From assembly GCA_022600335.1 (NCBI GenBank), contig JAHZKN010000343.1, positions 1 to 7,508 of the forward strand: a stretch of 7,508 nucleotides of DNA, written 5' to 3'. Source of the DNA: Alphaproteobacteria bacterium. Its GTDB lineage: Bacteria; Pseudomonadota; Alphaproteobacteria; Rhizobiales; Hyphomicrobiaceae. The notes under the pieces were generated by a model. It was not told the DNA's origin. It made no database searches and saw nothing but the letters and a program-made list of their open reading frames with translations. This document shows, piece after piece, positions 1-5,293 of the stretch. Every line of letters begins with the position of its first letter. The stretch's first letter is position 1. Made by a program: the position numbers and the translations under genes.

Positions 1-1159
1 CATCGTCAACCGCATCACGAATGTAGCGATGACTGTGGCGCGGTGTATGGTCTTTCTTGGTGGGATCTGAGAACAAAATAACATCATTGCCGGCTTCAAC
101 AGCGCGGTGCACCAAGTCCTGGCGCTTAAACCGGCGCCTAACCGATTTCATTTCAAGGTCATCAGTGATTACCAAGCCCTTGAATTTCAATTCTCCGCGC
201 AATTCATCCCTAATCGCCAGCGTTGACAATGATGCCGGCAGCCGTTCCTTGCCACCGTAGTTAGGGTGGAACAAATGTCCGGTCATAACAAAATCAGGCG
301 CGGAGCCTTCCGATAGAAACTTGTATGGCTCAAGTTCCTCCGGCTTCCATGTCTTGCTTAAATCGACAAAGCGCCGGTGGCTGTCCGTCCAACTCGATCC
401 ATGGCCTGGAAAATGTTTAGCAACGCTCAACACACCATGCGCCCGGTGAGATTCAATAAACGCGCTAGCAAACTTTGACACTTCCGCCGGATCTGATCCA
501 TACGAACGCCCACGTCGCGAAATAATTGGATTGCGCTTGTTGATTGCCAAATCAACGACAGGCCCAAAGTTCATGTTAACTCCAACTTCCGCCAGCTCGT
601 GGGCAAGTTCGCCGTAAATGACACGAGCTTCATCCAACGTCTTGCGCCGAACAATTGAGGCCGCTGAAGGCGTATAGCGAAAACCGCGCCGCTTGGAGAG
701 GCGCTGAACAGATCCGCCTTCCTGATCGATAGCAATAAACGGCGGCAGTTCAGGGCGGGCTGCGCGAAGTAGTTCTGTCAGTTTGGTAAGTTGCGCGCGG
801 CTCTTTACATTGCGTTCCATAAGGATCACACCGCCAATGAGACCCTCTTGAATCAACTTTACAATCTCTTTGACATTGCGAGAATTCGCTGACCGGCCAT
901 GGAACCCAACCATGATCATCTGGCCAATCCTGTCATCCAACACGTCGCGAACATACACCACCGGATGCGGCAGCTTTTCTTCGTTCACTGTCTTCGCTTT
1001 GGCCGTCTTGGCTTCAAGTGCGGTTAGTTTGGTCAACTTGTTTGCAGCAAGCACGGTCTGAGCACGTGACGACACGGCGCACATCGCAATGGTTACCGTG
1101 ATGGCGAACACCGCCACCGTCCGCAACATGTCCACTGGGGGTCTTGCTTTACGTGTCAT
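1..1159 (-). CDS. Exported glycoside hydrolase family 3 protein, NagZ-like beta-N-acetylhexosaminidase (C-terminus cut by window start)
   Basis: The reading frame is open from the ATG at 1159 down to base 2, giving 386 visible residues and no stop. GH3 landmarks appear in order: IDQEGG (residues 144-149), KHFPGHG (248-254) followed by the Asp259-Ser-His261 dyad of NagZ-type enzymes, and ITDDLEM (331-337) holding the catalytic Asp. The catalytic set therefore looks complete. By family knowledge it would remove N-acetylglucosamine from peptidoglycan or chitin fragments. Unlike classical cytosolic NagZ (about 340 residues), it has a signal peptide: a basic start, a hydrophobic stretch at about residues 12-30 and a likely cut after SSRA (residue 33). 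A basic Lys-rich stretch (residues 41-62) precedes the catalytic domain. The visible part already exceeds usual NagZ length, so a tail is expected. An in-frame ATG at 1129 (MLRTVAV...) would also give a good signal peptide; neither start has a strong Shine-Dalgarno. Family certain, substrate inferred. Confidence 0.93.
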   Translation of the reverse strand, partial: MTRKARPPVDMLRTVAVFAITVTIAMCAVSSRAQTVLAANKLTKLTALEAKTAKAKTVNEEKLPHPVVYVRDVLDDRIGQMIMVGFHGRSANSRNVKEIVKLIQEGLIGGVILMERNVKSRAQLTKLTELLRAARPELPPFIAIDQEGGSVQRLSKRRGFRYTPSAASIVRRKTLDEARVIYGELAHELAEVGVNMNFGPVVDLAINKRNPIISRRGRSYGSDPAEVSKFASAFIESHRAHGVLSVAKHFPGHGSSWTDSHRRFVDLSKTWKPEELEPYKFLSEGSAPDFVMTGHLFHPNYGGKERLPASLSTLAIRDELRGELKFKGLVITDDLEMKSVRRRFKRQDLVHRAVEAGNDVILFSDPTKKDHTPRHSHRYIRDAVDD

Positions 1160-1480
1160 TGTCCGTGGGTCCGTGGCTTTGCCAACTGCGTAACTCTTAA
1201 GACGGGATCTTACGCGTACTGATGGAATTGACGCCACAACACTACCTAGACAAGGTATATGAGTTAACAAAGGCATAGCACGGATTACTAAATTGGCAAA
1301 AATTACAACAGCTTATGCGCATTCAATTGGCCAAATAGGGCAATCGATATGGTCTCTGCATGCCTCTTAAAGACCAACCGTACGGTTGTAGTAAAACTGC
1401 GCCGCGACAACCACATTTCACGCAGCATTGATTTTAGTAAGACTGTGATGCTGGGGCGCCGAGGTAAATGGCGACAGAAA
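1160..1480. other. Intergenic gap between the GH3 gene and tRNA-His
   Basis: This 321-bp AT-richer stretch holds no convincing gene. It should contain the promoter of the minus-strand GH3 gene, but I could not find a clear -35/-10 pair. It also contains the 14-bp palindrome listed separately. A plus-strand ORF beginning at 1349 runs into the antisense of the tRNA and has no family resemblance, so it is not called. Confidence 0.6.
1375..1388. repeat. Perfect 14-bp palindrome CAACCGTACGGTTG
   Basis: The 14 bases are identical on both strands. The site lies about 93 bp beyond the 3' end of the minus-strand tRNA-His and about 215 bp upstream of the GH3 start. On the minus strand it is followed by GTCTTTAAG, which is not a convincing U-tract, so a terminator is possible but weak. 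A dimeric regulator operator is the other reading. No known consensus is recognised. Confidence 0.5.
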
Positions 1481-1557
1481 TGGTACCACCTCCCGGGGTC
1501 GAACCGGGGACCTCTAGATCCACAATCTAGCGCTCTAACCAGCTGAGCTAAGGCGGC
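1481..1557 (-). tRNA. tRNA-His, anticodon GTG, alphaproteobacterial type without G-1
   Basis: On the minus strand the 77 nt fold into a full cloverleaf. The acceptor stem GCCGCCT/AGGTGGT includes G1-U72 and G4-U69 wobbles. The D stem is GCTC/GAGC, the anticodon stem CTAGA/TCTAG carries loop TTGTGGA (anticodon GTG at 1521-1523), and the T stem CCCGG/CCGGG carries loop TTCGAAC. The discriminator is A73 and CCA is encoded at 1481-1483. The base before G1 (1558) reads U on the RNA, so the G-1 found in most tRNA-His is absent. U72 and A73 are the known alternative identity elements of a subgroup of Alphaproteobacteria such as Caulobacter. Confidence 0.97.
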
Positions 1558-1922
1558 ATACCATTGTTTTCAGTGCGACTTTACAAAGTTTCGCAACGCT
1601 TGTAGGCGCGAAAATGCTCTTAAAGCGCACCCCAAATATAGACTGCCGGATAAATCTCTTTCCAGCCGCAGGGTCTCAGACCGCACGCAAACCTTGGGAT
1701 AGCCGCAAGCGGCCCATTCGGCAAGTGCCGCCGTGTCGCGCGCCGCTAAAGATAGGCGAATTTGACAGGCTTAAGCCCGATCGAGGCAAGGAGCGCGTGT
1801 CGGCGGGCAAACACTGACGTGCAGTGATCCCAGCCTGATCCCACAAGCGCAGCCGATCGCCTATTGTTTGGTCTGATAAAGCGCAGCACCAATGAAGGGC
1901 GTCACCAGCCGCCTCCAGAACC
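1558..1922. other. Intergenic gap between tRNA-His and the phasin gene
   Basis: These 365 bp should carry the tRNA-His promoter (minus strand, near 1560-1620) and the phasin 3' end, but neither a clear -35/-10 pair nor a T-run terminator is visible. Minus-strand frames are open in pieces. One ends at a TAG near 1748-1750 with ...GLKPVKFAYL. Another runs through about 1573-1770 with ...ALAEWAACGYPKV... but lacks ATG and GTG starts. I recognise no protein family in either. They may be chance or decayed coding sequence. Confidence 0.5.
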
Positions 1923-2351
1923 TTACATCTGCAGAGGATCGTGTTCTGAGGCTTCACGCATCAGGCGATCAAGATCCTGCGCCTGTTGGGCAAAGGTTTT
2001 TATTTGCGCTTCAGAATAGCGCGATTGGATGGCAAGAAACTCATCCGGGCTCGTCGCTGCAATAAGATCCTCTGCATACTTAAAGCTTGAATTGACGTTT
2101 TGTTCAGCGAAATATAGCGCACGAGACTGAATCTCCATGGTGGTAACGGAAACGCCAGCTCCTTGGGATGCCGACACCATGTCGCGTGCGCGCCGCGCAA
2201 TATCTGCAAATTGTGAATATGCAGCACGCGCCTGTTCAAGGTCGAGACGCGCGGTCTCGCGCGCAGACTCAGAAACATCACTATGTGGATCATCTGCCAA
2301 TTCAGCGTCCTCCTCCGCGTGATCGGCCTTGAACCGTTGGGCGCTTTTCAC
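1923..2351 (-). CDS. Phasin family protein (PHA-granule-associated, Phasin_2 type)
   Basis: This 142-residue protein has an acidic, probably disordered N-terminus (residues 9-30, rich in E, D and A). It is followed by an amphipathic alpha-helical core (about 36-132) with the typical phasin pattern: YFAEQNVNSSFKYAEDLI at 80-97, then a FLAIQSRYSEAQIKTFAQQAQDL-like helix at 105-127. There is no signal peptide or membrane segment, so it is cytosolic. By family knowledge phasins coat polyhydroxyalkanoate granules and limit their size; some relatives have general stress or chaperone roles, and no PHA enzyme gene is present here to confirm the role. The start is GTG at 2351, the only possible initiator after an in-frame TGA at 2370-2372. 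Oddly, that TGA directly follows an ATG (2373-2375). No good Shine-Dalgarno precedes the GTG. The gene is transcribed away from the kinase gene. Confidence 0.88.
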   Translation of the reverse strand: MKSAQRFKADHAEEDAELADDPHSDVSESARETARLDLEQARAAYSQFADIARRARDMVSASQGAGVSVTTMEIQSRALYFAEQNVNSSFKYAEDLIAATSPDEFLAIQSRYSEAQIKTFAQQAQDLDRLMREASEHDPLQM

Positions 2352-2514
2352 ACCAGACTTGTAGGTCCGTCACATGCACCGTCGTTGGGATCACTATACG
2401 TTAAAAAATGCAATCGGTAGACGATTCACACAGCAAAAACAGCACTGGAAACGGGATTGTGAATGCCAATCCAGGCAAATCCCTACCGTTTGGCTATAAA
2501 CGGCCTCTAGAATC
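2352..2514. promoter_or_regulatory. Divergent control region between phasin and histidine kinase genes
   Basis: Both flanking genes must start here. For the phasin, a minus-strand -10-like TATAGT lies at 2393-2398 without a good -35 partner. For the kinase, TATAAA at 2495-2500 is -10-like but would leave a leader of under 10 nt before the ATG. That TATAAA overlaps a 6-bp inverted repeat, CCGTTT (2486-2491) and AAACGG (2498-2503), separated by GGCTAT. Such an arrangement could be an operator or an RNA hairpin next to the start codon. All assignments are by eye. Confidence 0.35.
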
Positions 2515-3858
2515 ATGATGAACACAGTGACCATGGCAGACATCGATCTAAGCTCGACACCCAGCAGTGACTCGGGCCTCGAGACTCTACTGCTGCGGCT
2601 GCGGCACGACCTTGGCAATGAGCTCCACCCAGCGTGGTTGGTGGACGCTGAAGCTGCACGCCTGATCCCTGTTAATGGTGCGGGTGCGGCGTTGTTTGGG
2701 ATCAGAGATGAACTGTGTAGTGACGGCATCGCGCTCGACACCGCGCAGCCGGCGCTTGCCAAGCTAAGAAGGTTTTCTGCAAAGCGCTTAAAAACAAAGA
2801 ACAAGAAAAAAGCCAAGCGCAGTCAAAACAGGACACTGTTGTTCTGGACGCCAAGAGGTGCCTTGGCTTTGCGCTGTCAGATAACGGCGTATCGCGTTAA
2901 AGGTCGTGTAATCTGCTTTATCAAGACGCGGGCCCGTCGCACCGCCGACACGGCTGGGGTTGGCACAACTGAGCCCATGTCGCCAGACAGTGGAGCGGTG
3001 ACCCCGACAGCATCGCATCCCCCACGTGACGACGCTGCTATATTGCGTGAGATCGCACGCCGCATCCGCGCAGGAACCGATGGTCAACCGGTGCTCGATC
3101 ACAATCCTGGTGAGCTCCCTGAGCCGCCAATAACGCATCCGCTGCCTTCACCAACCGACTTTGAGACAACTCAGCGCGCCAAGCTTGCCCACGAGTTGCG
3201 CACCCCCATTAGTGCAATCGTAGCGGCCTCGGAGGTGATCAGAGATGAGCGCCTTGGCAGTCTGGACAACTTTCACTATCGCGACTATGCGCGTGACATT
3301 CACCAAAGCGCACGCCATGCGTTGGCGCTCATTGAACAAGGCCTTGCGAATGCGGAAAAATCCATTGAACCACCGCCCTTGCACATCGAAACTGTTGACC
3401 TCAACACAATCGTTGCACACTGCGTATCAACCATTCGGCACTTGGCAGAGTCACAAAATCTTGCGGTAAAGTTCGTCGAAGCCAAGAGACAACCGCAACT
3501 GAGGGTGGATCGCACAACCGTTGCGCAGATCGTGCTCAATCTTCTTACCAATGCCGTCAAATTCACAGGCGCTGGCGGCCGGATTGAAGCGCAAATTTTT
3601 GCTGATCTTGGCGAAGACATTCGTGTGGAAGTGCGCGATACCGGTTCAGGCATGAGCAAAGCGGAAATTGCACGGCACATGACGGCGATGACGAACGTGA
3701 CACCCAAGCCCCGCCAGGGTGGTGGATTTGGGATCGGTTTGGCCTTATCGCAACAGCTCGCCTCCGCGAATGGGGCGACGCTCGAGTTCAACAGCAAACG
3801 CGGTGTTGGCACGACCGCTGCGTTGATCTTTCCATTGCGGCGGCTGGTCGCGGTCTAG
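2515..3858 (+). CDS. Soluble orphan sensor histidine kinase (HisKA + HATPase_c), PdhS/DivJ-like dimerisation helix
   Basis: The 447-residue protein has no signal peptide or membrane segment. Residues 22-64 (...AWLVDAEAARLIPVNGAG...) look PAS-like and 107-138 may be a second beta-rich half of that sensor fold. Between them lies a strongly basic patch (KRLKTKNKKKAKRSQ, 90-104). Residues 139-215 are a Pro/Ala-rich linker. The H-box HELRTPISA has phospho-acceptor His226. The following helix (RDERLG...YRDYARDIHQSARHAL) resembles PdhS/DivJ-type kinases of Alphaproteobacteria. The ATPase domain shows the N-box (LNLLTNAVKF, 341-350), G1 box DTGSGM (375-380) and Gly-rich GGGFGIGLAL (402-411), so all catalytic motifs are present. 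It should autophosphorylate and pass phosphate to a response regulator encoded elsewhere, since none is visible here. Start: two tandem ATGs at 2515 and 2518, then ATG 2533; none has a Shine-Dalgarno, so the exact start is uncertain. The gene ends in a terminator and is probably monocistronic. Confidence 0.92.
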   Translation: MMNTVTMADIDLSSTPSSDSGLETLLLRLRHDLGNELHPAWLVDAEAARLIPVNGAGAALFGIRDELCSDGIALDTAQPALAKLRRFSAKRLKTKNKKKAKRSQNRTLLFWTPRGALALRCQITAYRVKGRVICFIKTRARRTADTAGVGTTEPMSPDSGAVTPTASHPPRDDAAILREIARRIRAGTDGQPVLDHNPGELPEPPITHPLPSPTDFETTQRAKLAHELRTPISAIVAASEVIRDERLGSLDNFHYRDYARDIHQSARHALALIEQGLANAEKSIEPPPLHIETVDLNTIVAHCVSTIRHLAESQNLAVKFVEAKRQPQLRVDRTTVAQIVLNLLTNAVKFTGAGGRIEAQIFADLGEDIRVEVRDTGSGMSKAEIARHMTAMTNVTPKPRQGGGFGIGLALSQQLASANGATLEFNSKRGVGTTAALIFPLRRLVAV

Positions 3859-3880
3859 GACCAAAACCCACACCGAACAG

Positions 3881-3950
3881 ACGCGGTTCAGCCTTAGAGA
3901 GCCCTAAGGGGCACCGCACTAACCCGGCAATCCAACCGCGTTTTTGTTTG
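3881..3950 (+). terminator. Nested intrinsic terminator after the histidine kinase gene
   Basis: An outer stem pairs ACGCGGTT (3881-3888) perfectly with AACCGCGT (3934-3941), followed at once by TTTTGTTTG. Inside it a second hairpin pairs CCTTAG (3892-3897) with CTAAGG (3904-3909) around AGAGCC. The structure starts 23 bp after the kinase stop codon and separates that gene from the iron-uptake unit. A long, enclosed outer stem with a strong inner hairpin is unusual but fits a Rho-independent terminator. Confidence 0.75.
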
Positions 3951-3995
3951 TGTGCACATTGAAACGGTGCATTGAGATGAGCCGAGTGCAGCAAA

Positions 3996-4010
3996 TTAGA
4001 ACACTTCTAA
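3996..4010. promoter_or_regulatory. Irr-type iron control element (ICE box)
   Basis: The sequence TTAGAAcacTTCTAA is a perfect inverted repeat with a 3-bp spacer. From memory of the alphaproteobacterial literature, this matches the Irr-box (ICE) pattern TTAGAA-N3-TTCTAA. Irr is a Fur-family regulator that senses iron through haem. The site lies 159 bp upstream of fbpA, the expected kind of target. It sits about 25 bp upstream of the predicted -35, a position that suits activation in low iron better than repression. Confidence 0.8.
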
Positions 4011-4034
4011 GCTGTTGCAATTACTGCGCTTATA

Positions 4035-4065
4035 TTGACGGCGTAGGGGTAGGCTGCTCTATATC
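4035..4065 (+). promoter_or_regulatory. Predicted sigma70-type promoter of fbpAB
   Basis: A -35 element TTGACG (4035-4040) is followed, after 18 bp, by CTATAT (4059-4064), or after 19 bp by TATATC (4060-4065). Transcription would start near 4071, giving a leader of about 100 nt. The spacing is slightly long, which fits a promoter that needs an activator. Position relative to the Irr box supports the call; no start site is proven. Confidence 0.5.
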
Positions 4066-4075
4066 TGCTAACTAC

Positions 4076-4094
4076 AGGCGCTGATCATGCGCCT
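4076..4094 (+). repeat. 19-bp dyad in the fbpA leader
   Basis: AGGCGC (4076-4081) and GCGCCT (4089-4094) are exact inverted repeats around TGATCAT. The dyad would lie within a few nucleotides of the predicted transcript start, so it could form a GC-rich 5' hairpin that stabilises the message, or act as an operator. No T-tract follows, so it is not a terminator. Confidence 0.5.
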
Positions 4095-4158
4095 ATGAAA
4101 TTGGCTTGAAAAGAGTCAACCACCACAACCGATACCGGGGCCTTGACCCTCGATTATT

Positions 4159-4164
4159 GGAGGA
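4159..4164 (+). promoter_or_regulatory. Strong Shine-Dalgarno that fixes the fbpA start
   Basis: GGAGGA sits 4 nt before the ATG at 4169. It decides for that ATG over an in-frame TTG at 4106, which has no such site and would place 21 non-signal residues in front of the signal peptide. A short CCTC (4148-4151) upstream could pair with GAGG (4160-4163) and partly mask the site. Confidence 0.85.
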
Positions 4165-4168
4165 CACG

Positions 4169-5239
4169 ATGACTTTACTTTCCGCACCATGCCGGTGCGC
4201 TCCTGTGACTGCACGCATCCAGCGTATTTTTCTTTTCATTGTCGCCCTTACTCTCCCCATGACGTCGACAGCGACATGGGCTAACGATCACGTCAACATC
4301 TACTCGTACCGCGAACCAACTTTGATGAAGCCGTTGATTGATGCCTTCACGGCTGAAACCGGACTCAAAGTCAATATGATCTATGCCAAGTCCGGTCTCA
4401 TTGAGCGACTGCAAGCTGAAGGTAAAAACAGCCCAGCAGATGTGCTGCTCACCAACGAGTTTAGCTTGCTCACACAGGCCAAGGACGCCGGCGTTACCCA
4501 GCCTATTACATCTGAGACCCTCGCCACCGCGATCCCGCAGCAGCTACGAGATAGCGACAGCCATTGGTTTGGCCTGACGCGCCGCGCGCGCGTGATCTAT
4601 GCGTCCAAGGAGCGCGTCAAAGTCGATGCGATCTCCTACGAAGACCTTGCAGACCCAAAGTGGCGCGGCCGCATTTGCACGCGTTCGGGGCAACACACTT
4701 ATAACGTGGCACTGTTTGCCTCGATGATCGCCCATCACGGCAGAGACAAAGCTAAATCGTGGCTTGAGGGATTGAAAGCGAACCTGGCTCACAAACCGGC
4801 TGGCGGTGACAGAGAAGGCGTCCGCGATATCTACTCCGGTGTTTGCGACATTGCGATCGGCAACTCTTATTACATGGCCGCCATGATGCGGAACCCGAAA
4901 CAAAAAACGTGGGCGGATGCCGTCAGAATTCTATTTCCAAATGCAGATGGTCGCGGCACGCACGTCAACATTTCTGGAGCCGCTCTTGCGGCCAACGCGC
5001 CCAACACTGCAAACGGTACCCGCTTTATCGAATACCTCAGTTCCAAAGCTGCACAAAAGATCTATGCTGAGTTGATCAGCGAATACCCTGTGGTCGCTGG
5101 CGTTGAAGCCTCAGACATCGTCAAGAGCTGGGGGGCGCTCAAAGCCGATCCGCTGCCGCTTGAAAAGATCGGCAAGTTGCGGCGGGACGCTTCGCGCATG
5201 GTCGATGAAGTCAATTACAACTCAGGACCAAATTCTTAA
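4169..5239 (+). CDS. fbpA: Ferric-iron ABC transporter substrate-binding protein (FbpA/FutA family)
   Basis: From the ATG at 4169 the product has 356 residues. A signal peptide has basic residues at 9-19, a hydrophobic core at 20-33 and a likely cut after TWA (residue 38), so it acts in the periplasm. The mature part opens with HVNIYSYRE (41-49), typical of this family, and carries the diagnostic GNSYYMA (231-237), whose paired tyrosines (234-235) bind Fe3+ in FbpA/FutA proteins. LADPKWRGRIC (160-170) and GDREGVRDIYSGVCD (213-227) are also family features. The only two mature cysteines, 170 and 226, may form a disulfide. It captures ferric iron and hands it to the fbpB permease 54 bp downstream. 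The upstream Irr box and promoter indicate iron-dependent expression. Length is normal for the family. The family is clear; the preferred ligand (Fe3+ alone or with an anion such as carbonate) cannot be read here. Confidence 0.95.
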   Translation: MTLLSAPCRCAPVTARIQRIFLFIVALTLPMTSTATWANDHVNIYSYREPTLMKPLIDAFTAETGLKVNMIYAKSGLIERLQAEGKNSPADVLLTNEFSLLTQAKDAGVTQPITSETLATAIPQQLRDSDSHWFGLTRRARVIYASKERVKVDAISYEDLADPKWRGRICTRSGQHTYNVALFASMIAHHGRDKAKSWLEGLKANLAHKPAGGDREGVRDIYSGVCDIAIGNSYYMAAMMRNPKQKTWADAVRILFPNADGRGTHVNISGAALAANAPNTANGTRFIEYLSSKAAQKIYAELISEYPVVAGVEASDIVKSWGALKADPLPLEKIGKLRRDASRMVDEVNYNSGPNS

Positions 5240-5293
5240 CCGTGTCCTCGGTCATTGGTGTGCGGGTGAACAATAAAGAGCACCACCCCACCT

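Noticed and set aside
1051..1129. Lipoprotein signal in the GH3 protein
   Set aside because: The Cys at residue 27 is preceded by Met and does not fit a lipobox; an ordinary signal peptide cut fits better.
1349..1546. Plus-strand 65-codon frame
   Set aside because: Its 3' half is the antisense of the tRNA-His gene, and it has no ribosome site or family resemblance.
1676..1957. Minus-strand 93-codon frame overlapping the end of the phasin gene
   Set aside because: It overlaps the phasin in another frame, has an irregular composition and no recognisable domain, so it is most likely a chance frame.
3300..3812. Minus-strand 170-codon frame inside the histidine kinase
   Set aside because: It is the antisense shadow of conserved kinase motifs (H-box region to G2 box) and has no domain of its own.
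4106..4168. Upstream TTG start for fbpA
   Set aside because: It lacks a Shine-Dalgarno and would put 21 polar residues before the signal peptide, while ATG 4169 has GGAGGA at 4 nt.
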